A stretch of DNA of 64,000 nucleotides from JBCCGI01 sp039029355 (GTDB taxonomy: Bacteria > Planctomycetota > UBA1135 > GCA-002686595). Positions 53,998-62,033 of this stretch are shown in pieces (positions within the stretch are counted from its first letter, which is position 1; every line of letters starts with the position of its first letter). The translations under genes were made by a program, and so were the position numbers. The notes under the pieces were generated by a model. It was given only the letters and a program-made list of their open reading frames with translations. It made no database searches and was not told where the DNA came from. The stretch lies in NCBI GenBank assembly GCA_039029355.1, contig JBCCGI010000036.1, positions 14,435 to 78,434 on the forward strand, given 5' to 3'.

Positions 53998-55458
53998 CTA
54001 CGGAGCCTTGCCGGCCGCGGCTCCGGAATAGGACCCGATGTGCGCTCGAAGGGATCGGATCAGCATTAGGCCGAAGACCAACAGGGCCACTGCCAGGATG
54101 AGCCAGTACACCTCGATCTTTGGGGAGGCACCCCCCAGAAAACCGACAACGACGAAGACAAGGGCGTTCGCGCCGTGAACGATCGACTCCTTGATCGAGA
54201 GCATGGTCGCCCGGTAGGGACCGGAGATCTTGTCGTTCAGAATCGCGTTGACCAGCGGCTTGTAGATCTCCTCCCCTAGCCGCCCGAGGAACAGCAACGC
54301 GACGAGGCCATAGACGAAGCCCAAGCCCAAGGCGTCGGGAGAAGGCGACTTCAGGATCGCCAGGGAGCAGAAGCTGATGATGCCGACCGCATTCACCACG
54401 AGCCCGATGGTCATGATGTGAGTCCGGGTGTAGTCCGATCTGCTGAGACGACTGCTGATCGTGCTACCGAGGATCCGGCTCAGGGTGATGAAGAGCCAGA
54501 TGACCCAAAGGTAGGACACGATCGAGGTCGCCTCCGATTCGGTTGACTTGCCCGCGGGCCCGGACAAGTCCCGGAAGAAGGTCGCCCAGTAGTACCCGAT
54601 CGTGAACACCAACATGTAAGACACGACGGCCAGCAGCGTGGAATCGCGAATCACGCCGTTCTTCCAGAACACCCGTAGGCACTGACGGAAGGAGAGACGC
54701 ACATCCGCCGAACCACCATCGACGACGTGCGGAGCGCGGCGCCCAGTGCTGTCGGCGCTCATGAAGACGTACGAGACGTAAGCGCCTAGCACGCAGATGA
54801 GGATCGAGATGCCCCAGGGGCTCAGGACGACGTAGGGGAAGTCCTTTAGGACCGCGTTGTCTGAGAGCGCGTACAGTCCCAACCCGAGTGCCCCGCCGAC
54901 GAGCCACCCCACGTTCCTTAGGCGGTGCTGGCGAGCGAACGTCACGTCGTGGCTGTAGTCCGGATCGTCGGCCTTGACCGCGTCGACCATCCAGGCCTCG
55001 AGCGATCCGCTCAGGAAGGCAACGCCGGCGGCGAGGCTGGCCTCGGCGATGACGGCCACGAGCAGGGCCCAGTACTGCCCCGGCGGAGAGCCTCCCTTGA
55101 TGGCCAGTAGCCCGTACACGAAGTAAACGGCGAACGAGGCGAGAAGGAGGAGGAAACCTAGGACAGTCGCGAACCGGCGGCCGCTTCGATCGGCGATGAA
55201 CCCGGAGGGTGCTTCGAGGAGAGCCTCGAAGAACAAGCTGAACGCGATGATGAAAAAAGTCGTGCTGAGCTCTAGTCCGAACGCGTCTTTATGGCTCCAA
55301 AACAGCGCGACCGTCGTGGCATAGAACGCCCAGGCGAACTGGTACAAGAAGTAGATGAGGAGATACGAAGAGACGATCAGCTGAATGCGGCTGGCGCTCC
55401 CATCGCGATCCGGTGCCATCTCCAAGTCGCGTCCAGCTATCTCCTTGCTTGTCGACAA
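53998..55458 (-). CDS. Major facilitator superfamily permease
   Basis: 486 residues if translation starts at TTG 55458, which has AGGAGG seven bases upstream; the next Met is 13 residues in. About twelve transmembrane helices; the motif-A equivalent is 'GFIADRSGRRFATVLG' between helices 2 and 3. 'LSGSLEAWMVDAVKADD' resembles MFS members of the macrolide-efflux or Tet-like group. The gene is followed after 30 bases by the TIR gene. The substrate is unknown; the pairing suggests either export of a signalling nucleotide or chance association. Confidence 0.85.
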   Translation of the reverse strand: MSTSKEIAGRDLEMAPDRDGSASRIQLIVSSYLLIYFLYQFAWAFYATTVALFWSHKDAFGLELSTTFFIIAFSLFFEALLEAPSGFIADRSGRRFATVLGFLLLLASFAVYFVYGLLAIKGGSPPGQYWALLVAVIAEASLAAGVAFLSGSLEAWMVDAVKADDPDYSHDVTFARQHRLRNVGWLVGGALGLGLYALSDNAVLKDFPYVVLSPWGISILICVLGAYVSYVFMSADSTGRRAPHVVDGGSADVRLSFRQCLRVFWKNGVIRDSTLLAVVSYMLVFTIGYYWATFFRDLSGPAGKSTESEATSIVSYLWVIWLFITLSRILGSTISSRLSRSDYTRTHIMTIGLVVNAVGIISFCSLAILKSPSPDALGLGFVYGLVALLFLGRLGEEIYKPLVNAILNDKISGPYRATMLSIKESIVHGANALVFVVVGFLGGASPKIEVYWLILAVALLVFGLMLIRSLRAHIGSYSGAAAGKAP

Positions 55459-55571
55459 TCGACTTCCTCCTAGAGCCGTCGTGTTTGGACCGGAGCGGGG
55501 ATCCTGGCGAGTGTCATCGGACACAAGAACGCGAGATGCTACGCCCGCAGCGGGGACCCCACAAGCTCGCG

Positions 55572-55605
55572 AACTCCACGCCTCACCAAACTCCACGCCT
55601 CACCA
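55572..55605. repeat. Perfect 17-bp tandem duplication
   Basis: AACTCCACGCCTCACCA occurs twice head to tail (55572-55588, 55589-55605) with no mismatch, in non-coding DNA. Confidence 0.8.
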
Positions 55606-55644
55606 TAGGGATGCGGTGTCCACACCCGAACGCCCGTAGCTCGT

Positions 55645-55682
55645 GCCGGCACGTCCGTCCAAAGGCCGGCACGTCCGTCCAA
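55645..55682. repeat. 18-bp direct repeat with 20-bp period
   Basis: GCCGGCACGTCCGTCCAA at 55645-55662 and again at 55665-55682, separated by two bases. It lies 40 bases to the right of another small tandem duplication. Confidence 0.8.
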
Positions 55683-56087
55683 CCAAAGTCGGTGAGCGGA
55701 GCCGGCGAAGCACTGACACGTCGGCGAAAGCCGCGCATGCGATGATCCCGTGCGCCGCGCCTCACACGAGACACCTCGCACCTGGCCCTACTGCAACCTG
55801 AGCCGAGCGCCGGTCCGGCGCCTACGCCAAGGCGACGACAAGGGTCTCCCCGTAGAATCGCTGCTCCTCGGCCGGGGCGACTCGCGGGCCGAGGAACGGT
55901 ACCTCCACGCTCGCCCAGCAGAAGCGCACTTCGTCCCTTTGCGTCCGGCCCAACTCGAGCGCAGCCGAGGGCACGCACGCCTCTGCAGGACGGAGTCCCA
56001 CGGTGCGCTTTCGGGCCGGCGCCCCAGAGGCTCGATGCCCGTGCCAGGGCCTGCCCGCACCCCGCCGCCGACTTCGGGATCCGCGGG

Positions 56088-56135
56088 TGGTAGCGGAGGA
56101 GGGATTTGAACCCCCGACACGCGGATTATGATTCC
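56088..56135 (-). tRNA. 3' half of a tRNA gene (CAT-type loop), likely attachment-site remnant
   Basis: Reading the minus strand, the sequence runs from GGAATCATAATCCGC (anticodon loop ATCATAA, anticodon CAT, so Met or Ile2) through a T-arm (GGGGG-TTCAAAT-CCCTC) to CTCCGCT-A-CCA. The 3' acceptor strand and the encoded CCA are present, but its partner AGCGGAG and the whole D-arm are absent: to the right, the anticodon stem pairs for only three bases. This is a tRNA 3' fragment, as left when an integrative element inserts into a tRNA gene. By geometry the element should lie to the right, with the intact tRNA beyond the window. Confidence 0.75.
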
Positions 56136-56804
56136 CTTCGACCGCTTTGCGGCTGCCTAGGGCACCGACGGACACATGCGGACAACTCCCGTACTGCCAA
56201 TGGGTTACGCATGCTCTAGCGAGCCTGTCTTCGAACGCCGCGAGGACTTTCGAGGACACAAATGCCCCCTCTTCCTGGCACTAACTCGGCACCGAGATTT
56301 CGGGCCAGCCCAACGGGCGGCTCGCGGCGCGCAGACGCTCCGCGTCCACCGGGCTTTCCGTTGCCCTCCCTCCCAGGGCAGCCAGGGCAGGCCGCCCGAT
56401 TCGCGGGAGGTTCGATCCGCGCCCGCGGCCAGGCCCCGCGCCCTAGATCCCCGCCGAGAAGTTGTCCGCGGCTTAGGGTTTTGCACCTTCTTAGATTGTG
56501 TGGCTGCGGGTCGGGGCGGTTCGCCTCGAACGAACATGGACAATCTACAGGCAGAAGCACCGTCAACATCAATGCAGACAAGGATTTATGACGCTCCAGG
56601 GCCTGTATTAGCGGGCCCTACAAGGAAGATGCAAAACCCAAAGCCCTTCGAGAAGGCGAGCCCTCCTCCCTGGCAGAGCCTCTTGGCAGGACTCCCCGCC
56701 TGCCTCGGGCCCGCTGGTCTCGCGAGCCGCCCCTGATCAGCTGCTGTGCCGTCCGCCCGGGCCAGATCCTTCAAGGGCCTCTGCCCCTCTGCTAGCCTCG
56801 CCTC
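56136..56804. other. Non-coding left end of the putative island
   Basis: 669 bases between the tRNA fragment and the methylase operon. It carries a 25-base imperfect inverted repeat (56470-56494 / 56621-56645) and a GGACA-N3-GCGGACAA motif (56170-56185) near the tRNA remnant. Open frames here are short and unconvincing. The operon promoter probably lies in the last 150 bases. Confidence 0.45.
56470..56645. repeat. 25-base inverted repeat pair, 126 bases apart
   Basis: 56470-56494 and the complement of 56621-56645 agree at 21 of 25 bases; the core is GGGTTTTGCA. It could be the ends of a small non-autonomous element or a long hairpin RNA upstream of the methylase operon. Confidence 0.6.
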
Positions 56805-58061
56805 GTGGGATCAGTAGGCAGCACACCTACGGCAAACGTCAGCTACATGGGCACCAAGAGGGCGCTCGCCAGCGACGTCCGAGGCCTCCTGCGGAGTCTT
56901 CCCGAGGGACCCGTCCTCGATGCCTTCTCGGGCATGTGCGCCGTCGGCACAGTCGTAGCCCCCGATCGCCAAGTTTGGGTCAACGATGTCCAACCCTTCG
57001 CCGCACTAGTTGGTCGGACCCTGTGCGCCACGCCAACTCCCCCTCCTTCCGCCGAGACAGTGCGGTCTATCCTCCCAGCTCTCATCGCTAGGAACACCAA
57101 GGCCCTCAGAAGGAGATTTGCCAAGGAACTCAAGGCAGAGGAGCGCTACCTCCAGACCGGCAAGCTCTCTGACGCACGGCGAGGCAATGAGGAGCTACCC
57201 TTCGTGGGGTCTTCAGACTCCCTTGAGCGAGAGCGCCGGCGCCTTGTTCGAAAGCCAGCGACCTTCCCCTTCCGCCTTGCCACCATCACTTTTCCGGGGG
57301 CCTTCTTCGGCATGGCTCAGTGCATCGAGATTGACTCAATCCGTTTCGCTATCTCTGAAGCACGAAAACAACGAAGCTTTTCTGCAAGCGAAGAGCGTTG
57401 GCTCCTCGTCGCCCTTGGATCTGTGATGGCGCGGGTTAACAATTCCACAGGGCAGTTCGCTCAGTATCTGAAGCTCTCTTCCAGCAACCTGCCCCGTGTC
57501 ATCCAAAAACGGCGAAGAAGCGTTGTTGCCGAGTTCCTTGAAGAGATTCCTGGCCTAACCACTGTTGGAACAAGGGCTTGGCGTCAACAGAACAGAGCCT
57601 TTAGGCAGGACACCTGTGTCTTGTTGCCCCGCCTGCGTCGACACGAGCAGGTTCCAGCCGTCGTCTACGCCGACCCTCCGTACTCGAAGGCGCAGTATTC
57701 TCGTTACTATCACGTCTTAGATACGATCGTCCGGTATGACTATCCCGAGGCGAACGGCGTTGGACGCTACCCGAGTGAGGACGCCCGGTTTAGAACCCCC
57801 TTTTCCCTTGCCAGACACGTCGAAGGCACCATGCGAAGGCTAGTATCACAAGTAGCGGACATGGGCTCGACACTCGTCCTCAGCTACCCACGTAATGGGC
57901 TATTTGCCACCGTCGGCGGTAGCATCACCGCTCTCTTGGAGGAGTACTTTGGTGATGTGCAAGTTCATCTCGCCACCGCGACGAATCACTCGACGTTTGG
58001 TGGGTCTCATGCCACTCGCACCGTTCCAGTAGAAGAACGACTGTACCTGGCCCAGCCCTGA
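56805..58061 (+). CDS. DNA adenine-methylase-like protein (D12/COG3392-like)
   Basis: 418 residues from GTG 56805; ATG 56847 would cut into the conserved 'YMGTKR' motif. 'LDAFSGMCAVGTVVAP' is the SAM-binding motif I equivalent and 'VVYADPPYSKAQYSRYYHVL' contains the catalytic DPPY of N6-adenine methylases. The order (YMG.K, motif I near the N-terminus, DPPY late) and a long target-recognition insert fit the Dam/D12-like class. The last part ('RTPFSLARHVEGTMRRLVSQ', 'LVLSYPRNGLFATVGG') completes the fold. It starts a tight operon with a ParB-like gene (20 bases) and a PRTase gene. Codon use is much less GC-biased than in the chromosome. No restriction nuclease is adjacent. Confidence 0.82.
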   Translation: MGSVGSTPTANVSYMGTKRALASDVRGLLRSLPEGPVLDAFSGMCAVGTVVAPDRQVWVNDVQPFAALVGRTLCATPTPPPSAETVRSILPALIARNTKALRRRFAKELKAEERYLQTGKLSDARRGNEELPFVGSSDSLERERRRLVRKPATFPFRLATITFPGAFFGMAQCIEIDSIRFAISEARKQRSFSASEERWLLVALGSVMARVNNSTGQFAQYLKLSSSNLPRVIQKRRRSVVAEFLEEIPGLTTVGTRAWRQQNRAFRQDTCVLLPRLRRHEQVPAVVYADPPYSKAQYSRYYHVLDTIVRYDYPEANGVGRYPSEDARFRTPFSLARHVEGTMRRLVSQVADMGSTLVLSYPRNGLFATVGGSITALLEEYFGDVQVHLATATNHSTFGGSHATRTVPVEERLYLAQP

Positions 58062-58081
58062 GACGCGAAGCTCTCTGTTCC

Positions 58082-59074
58082 ATGGCCCAGCGCAAGAAGC
58101 AAAGGAAAGTCGCTCGACAGAACCCGGAGGCCGTCCAGCCGATCGGCGTCAAAAGCCTACGGACCAGCGCCCTCAAGCCCAACAAGCACAATCCACGACG
58201 CCTCTTCGATAAGGAAGACCTACGAACCCTTCAGGACTCCATCCAACGTGTAGGGATTCTTGTCCCGCTCGTAGTGTATCGGGAGAAGAGTACTGGAAGC
58301 TACGTGATCCTTGATGGCCAGCGGCGCTGGATGTGCGCCCAGGCTCTTGACCTAAAAGAGGTTCCAGTCAACGAGGTGCCGGAACCTACGTTAGTCCAAA
58401 ACATCGTAACGATGTTTCAGATTCATAAGCTTCGCGAGGACTGGGAGCTAATGCCCACGGCTTTGAAGCTTGAACTACTAATGAAGGAACTCCAGGAGCG
58501 TGGCGAGAAGCAGCTTGCCTCTCTAACCGGCCTTGACGTTGCAGTCGTAACCCGGTGCAAGAAGCTACTCTCTTACAGGAAGCGGTATCAGGACATGATG
58601 CTGCGGAGCAAGCGTGAAGATCGCGTCCGTGCCGACTTCTTCATAGAACTATATCCGGTACGAAACGATCGCTTCGTCAATTCACTAGATTGGTACAACA
58701 AGGACGAGTTCACCGATGCGATGCTTGCCAAGCATCTGGATGGCGAGGGCCTAAAGTCCGTCACGGATTTCAGAAAAGTAAAGCAGCACATAACAAACGC
58801 GCGTAAAGCCGGCAGAAGCGCAGAGAGAGCGATTTCTCGCAGGCTTCGCGAGTTCACAGAAGAGACAGAACTCGCTCCTGATCATCTTAGAATTTCTACG
58901 GCCGAAGCTGCGACTAGCGCAAGAAACATGGCCAAGACTGCCGAAAAGCTGGAGCTTCAGCTCCGAGACGTAGACGTTCCAACGGTTGTTGGCGAAACGC
59001 AGTTCTGGAAAAGCCTTTCGGCTCTCCACAAGACGATTTCGCGTCTCCTCAAAAAGGCCGACGTTCGAGCTTGA
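58082..59074 (+). CDS. ParB-like DNA-binding / CTPase-fold protein
   Basis: 330 residues. Residues 22-100 form a ParB N-terminal (ParB/Srx) domain: 'LKPNKHNPRRLFDKEDLRTL', 'SIQRVGILVPLVVY' and the nucleotide-binding 'ILDGQRRWMCAQAL' (GQRR at about 79-82). A helical HTH-like part follows around 110-175 ('SLTGLDVAVVTRCKKLLSYR'). The C-terminal 150 residues are charged and helical, probably coiled coil. There is no ParA partner, so chromosome partitioning is unlikely; ParB-like proteins in mobile elements often read or guard DNA. It lies three bases from the PRTase gene and 20 bases from the methylase, so all three work together by inference. Confidence 0.87.
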   Translation: MAQRKKQRKVARQNPEAVQPIGVKSLRTSALKPNKHNPRRLFDKEDLRTLQDSIQRVGILVPLVVYREKSTGSYVILDGQRRWMCAQALDLKEVPVNEVPEPTLVQNIVTMFQIHKLREDWELMPTALKLELLMKELQERGEKQLASLTGLDVAVVTRCKKLLSYRKRYQDMMLRSKREDRVRADFFIELYPVRNDRFVNSLDWYNKDEFTDAMLAKHLDGEGLKSVTDFRKVKQHITNARKAGRSAERAISRRLREFTEETELAPDHLRISTAEAATSARNMAKTAEKLELQLRDVDVPTVVGETQFWKSLSALHKTISRLLKKADVRA

Positions 59075-59077
59075 TAG

Positions 59078-59905
59078 ATGGCCAAGACTCAGGCGGACAA
59101 GCCTGACCCGATCGAGAAGAAGATTGGGCGGTGGGAGGGGCAGTTTCAGGGCTACCGTGAGCCAGTAACTGCGAAGACAATCCATGACTGGCTGGCGCAG
59201 TTCGGTAGTCGCAAAGAGATCGGAGAAAAGGTCCTCGACGCAGTCGACTACTACGGAATTGCAGCGATCGAAGCCGCTTTCCGTTCAACGGTGCAAAAGA
59301 TCGAAGGCTGGAACACAGATGAGAAGCAACGCACGGGCCGATGGGTCTTTGCCCCCCTACAAGGGGCCGCAGGGAAGAGCGGCGCTGCAATGCTCTCATA
59401 TCTCCGCTCTGCTCTAAGGATGTCGGGCAAGAAGTATCAGAAGGACTTCCTCTACCTTTCCGACCTCACTTCAGCGGGACTGGGCCCCGAGGATACCCTG
59501 GTCCTCGTCGACGATTTCGCGGGAACGGGCGATCAGGCGTCCGAGACTTGGGAGCTTCTTGACGAGATCCTGCCCACAGAGCCCCGAGTTGTTGTTGTGG
59601 TGGTCGTTTCCACCCGCCGAGCTGTCTCTCGCCTCCAGAAAGAGACGCCGATGACAGTCAAGGCCCACAAGAGGCTGGACGGACGACATAATGTCTTTGA
59701 CGAGAAGTGCAAGTTCTTGACCGAGCCTGAGCGCGAAGAACTCCTCGCCCTCTGCAAGCGCGCAAACAAAAGGACTCCGAGGGGATATGGGGACTGTGGA
59801 CTCACATTGGTCTTCTGCCACAAGACCCCGAACAACTCAATTCCAGTTCTGCATGCGACCACAGCCAACTGGAAAGGACTATTCCCAAGAATTGCGGAGC
59901 ATTGA
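59078..59905 (+). CDS. Phosphoribosyltransferase-fold protein (PRTase-CE-like)
   Basis: 275 residues. The PRPP-binding signature is 'TLVLVDDFAGTGDQASETW' (DDFAGTG at about 145-151), the type I PRTase loop with two acidic residues followed by a T-G turn. A helical N-terminus (20-115) and a C-terminal region with 'GLTLVFCHKTPNNSIPVLHA' match the layout of PRTase domains found in bacterial conflict systems rather than housekeeping nucleotide-salvage enzymes, which lack this N-terminal part. The role may be base or nucleotide chemistry triggered by infection; that is inference. Third gene of the methylase/ParB operon. It is convergent with the small membrane-protein gene at 60023. Confidence 0.8.
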   Translation: MAKTQADKPDPIEKKIGRWEGQFQGYREPVTAKTIHDWLAQFGSRKEIGEKVLDAVDYYGIAAIEAAFRSTVQKIEGWNTDEKQRTGRWVFAPLQGAAGKSGAAMLSYLRSALRMSGKKYQKDFLYLSDLTSAGLGPEDTLVLVDDFAGTGDQASETWELLDEILPTEPRVVVVVVVSTRRAVSRLQKETPMTVKAHKRLDGRHNVFDEKCKFLTEPEREELLALCKRANKRTPRGYGDCGLTLVFCHKTPNNSIPVLHATTANWKGLFPRIAEH

Positions 59906-60022
59906 CGGCCGAATCAGCCTACCTCACGGCAAGTTTCATCCGGAGGTTTGTACACCGTCCGCTGCACAGCATCATCTAAGGTGCACCAGAGAGGAGCTGG
60001 CGGGGAGATGGGGTTTACCTTT

Positions 60023-60508
60023 CTACAGTAGCCCGTTTTCGAACGCCCACCAGACAAACACGGCCACCAGGACGGGCTTTAGCGATATCAGAGTCCCCGA
60101 GGCCAACTTGCTGAGCCCAGGCCCCTCATCCTCTCCGGCCGCTTCGTTCTCTCCGGCCGCTTCGTTCTCTCCGGCCGCTTCGTTCTCTCCGGCCGCTTCG
60201 TTCTCTCCGGCCGTCTCATTCTCGCCGGCCGCCCTGCCGCCCCCGGGTCGCTTCTCCTTCGCACCCGTCGCTCGAAGGAAAGCAAGGAGATGAACCGCCG
60301 ACACGCTGAACACGCACAGTCCGAGCGTAATCACACCTCTCGTGAACCGTTTCATGCAGTCATCGAAGTCGCCGTAGCTTAAGAGCAGCAAGCCAGTCAA
60401 GGTCAGCAAGAGTAGGTCGAACAGCAACCAGGTGAACCCTGTTGCGGCTTGAGCAATCGCCTGCGAGATACTAGTGACTCCGTGCGCAGAGCGTCCTTTT
60501 GGAGGCAT
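60023..60508 (-). CDS. Small membrane protein with hexapeptide tandem repeat
   Basis: 161 residues from ATG 60508 (weak ribosome site). Two hydrophobic helices ('FTWLLFDLLLLTLTGLLLLS' and 'GVITLGLCVFSVSAVHLLAF') are followed by a basic stretch, then an acidic hexapeptide repeat (AAGENE, about five copies) and a final hydrophobic segment ('ISLKPVLVAVFVWWAF'). So it has two or three membrane spans with an elastic acidic linker between. It is convergent with the PRTase gene (117 bases between stops). No known family. It could be a membrane effector of the neighbouring operon or unrelated cargo. Confidence 0.65.
   Translation of the reverse strand: MPPKGRSAHGVTSISQAIAQAATGFTWLLFDLLLLTLTGLLLLSYGDFDDCMKRFTRGVITLGLCVFSVSAVHLLAFLRATGAKEKRPGGGRAAGENETAGENEAAGENEAAGENEAAGENEAAGEDEGPGLSKLASGTLISLKPVLVAVFVWWAFENGLL
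60131..60220. repeat. 18-bp tandem repeat (in-frame, inside membrane-protein gene)
   Basis: CTCTCCGGCCGCTTCGTT is repeated four times without error (60131-60202), then once with three changes (to 60220). The unit is a multiple of three and encodes a hexapeptide on the minus strand. Confidence 0.9.
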
Positions 60509-60766
60509 ATTGATTCGACTCAACTGAAGAGGACCGCGGCTGTTGCCTTCATTGCCAAGCCAATGCCGAGTGGTCAGGTTGCCCCGTATGGTAATCGTCC
60601 AACCATCCTGAGTCGATCCTCTACCGACGTACGCCCACCGCAGAACGTCGCCTCCACAAGTCACAGTCCTGTTGTAGCGGGCCGAGCTGTCCTGTAGGAA
60701 CGACTCTGGCGTGGGCGGATGTTTCTCATTTGACTCCTATGGTCACCCGTCGTAGACGTGCCCGCG

Positions 60767-60793
60767 ACATTCAGCTTCCCAAGCTGAGTGTCT
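60767..60793. promoter_or_regulatory. Palindrome upstream of first integrase
   Basis: GACATTCAGCTT (60767-60778) and AAGCTGAGTGTC (60782-60793) form a 12-bp inverted repeat with one mismatch and a 3-base centre, 37 bases before the integrase start. A related palindrome precedes the second integrase, so this is either an operator or a recombination site. Confidence 0.55.
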
Positions 60794-60830
60794 TTCATTG
60801 GTTTGAGTCTTATCAATCGTACGGTAGGCC

Positions 60831-61952
60831 ATGAGTGTTCATGAATACAGAAGCGGTCGTTGGGTCGTCAGATACCGACACCGCGGACGCCTGTGCTCAT
60901 GCACCGCCAACGCAAAGAACCTGACACTCTACGGACTTGAACCGCCGACGAGCGGCCGCATCACCAAACGCCAAGCCAAGGCGCTAGAAGCCGCAATTCT
61001 ACACGCCCTCATGCGCGGTGAAACGCCAACCACCGCCCGCGGCGCCAAACGGGAGACGGTGCGCCAAGCCGTCACCCGATACCTCCGCGAACTCGACGTC
61101 ACTGCCGCGCACCACAAGAACAAAACCCGATGGCTTATAGGGCCAGAGGGAACAAGCTCCCGGACCCAGTGCTCCGACTCCCTCGTAAGTGTCGCCGGAG
61201 GCTTGCGCGTCGACGACGTGGGCGTCGATGACCTACGACCCTACCGCTCGGCCCTGACCCGCGCCGGCTACGCAGACAACACCGTCCTAAACGCACTCCG
61301 TGCCGTGCGCTCCTTCTTCAACTGGTGCATCGATGAGGGTCTCTGCAAGCGAAACCCGGCCCGCTCGTTCGCGCTACCGTCCGCGTACCCCCTCATGCCC
61401 GACACGCTCTCAAGTCGCGAGGTCGACCAACTCCTGCAAGCGGCACATGGCCTGGCCATAGCGGCGCCCTTCCGCTTGATTCTCGGGCTTGGGCTCCGAC
61501 TACAGGAAGCACAAGCCTTGCTATGGAAGGACGTCATACGTCACCACGGCGACGGAGTAGTCATCGTTCGACAGATGCTGAAGACCTCTAGCGCCTACCG
61601 CGAGATACCGGCCCCCCCCGGCCTACTTGATGATCTTCCCCCACCACGCGGTACGCATGTACTCACTCAACGGAACGGTGAGCCCTGGACCAAGTCGGGC
61701 TTCCGAAGCGCGTTGGTCCGCTTCAACAGTCCCCGTCTCTGCCGAGTCCCCTTCCACGTAACTTACAAGCTCCTCCGAGCAACCTACGGCTCCTTCCTTA
61801 TCAACCGGGGCGTTCCGATAGAGGTCGTCTCAAAACTCATGGGCCATTCCTCACCAGACGTCACCCGCAAGTGGTACCTCGGCGTTCGCCCCTCCGACCA
61901 CGCCCCGGCCGTGGCCAAAGCGTTCGGCGGTCTGCTCCGAGCCGCGGGCTAG
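60831..61952 (+). CDS. Tyrosine recombinase / integrase (first of tandem pair)
   Basis: 373 residues. The N-terminal arm-binding-like part starts 'MSVHEYRSGRWVVRYRHRG', then a SAM-like core-binding domain (about 75-180), then the catalytic domain. Box I is 'LILGLGLRLQEAQALLWKDV' with the first Arg. Box II reads 'YKLLRATYGSFLI', so the usual HxxR is KxxR/LLR and the His is replaced. 'LMGHSSPDVTRKWYLG' carries the His/Trp position and the Tyr nucleophile. It is clearly paralogous to the gene at 62160-63368. Function: integration or excision of the island. Confidence 0.9.
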   Translation: MSVHEYRSGRWVVRYRHRGRLCSCTANAKNLTLYGLEPPTSGRITKRQAKALEAAILHALMRGETPTTARGAKRETVRQAVTRYLRELDVTAAHHKNKTRWLIGPEGTSSRTQCSDSLVSVAGGLRVDDVGVDDLRPYRSALTRAGYADNTVLNALRAVRSFFNWCIDEGLCKRNPARSFALPSAYPLMPDTLSSREVDQLLQAAHGLAIAAPFRLILGLGLRLQEAQALLWKDVIRHHGDGVVIVRQMLKTSSAYREIPAPPGLLDDLPPPRGTHVLTQRNGEPWTKSGFRSALVRFNSPRLCRVPFHVTYKLLRATYGSFLINRGVPIEVVSKLMGHSSPDVTRKWYLGVRPSDHAPAVAKAFGGLLRAAG

Positions 61953-62033
61953 CGGGCGGGGCCGAGGTGCCTCGCGCATGAACGCGAGACAGCTCTCCTC
62001 AGGCGGACGAGGAACCTAACGTCCGCTGAAAGA

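Larger units (their letters stand above)
55459..56087. other. Non-coding region with short tandem duplications, left of the tRNA fragment
   Basis: 629 bases upstream of the MFS gene. It contains two short direct duplications (55572-55605 and 55645-55682) and a minus-strand open stretch ending at 55822 whose last 45 codons look protein-like but have no start or recognisable family. I regard it as a scar-rich junction at the edge of accessory DNA. Confidence 0.45.

Noticed and set aside
55822..56000. Minus-strand protein C-terminus ('FCWASVEVPFLGPR')
   Set aside because: The last 45 codons look protein-like, but the frame runs back into the tRNA fragment, lacks a start and matches no family I know. 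It may be a remnant.
56088..56180. Complete functional tRNA gene
   Set aside because: No D-arm and no 5' acceptor strand complementary to CTCCGCT can be found to the right of the anticodon arm.
58082..59074. Plasmid or chromosome partition ParB
   Set aside because: There is no ParA gene and no parS-like palindrome was found, and the gene is tightly linked to a methylase and a PRTase instead.
60131..60220. Short CRISPR array
   Set aside because: The 18-bp units are contiguous without spacers and encode an in-frame hexapeptide.
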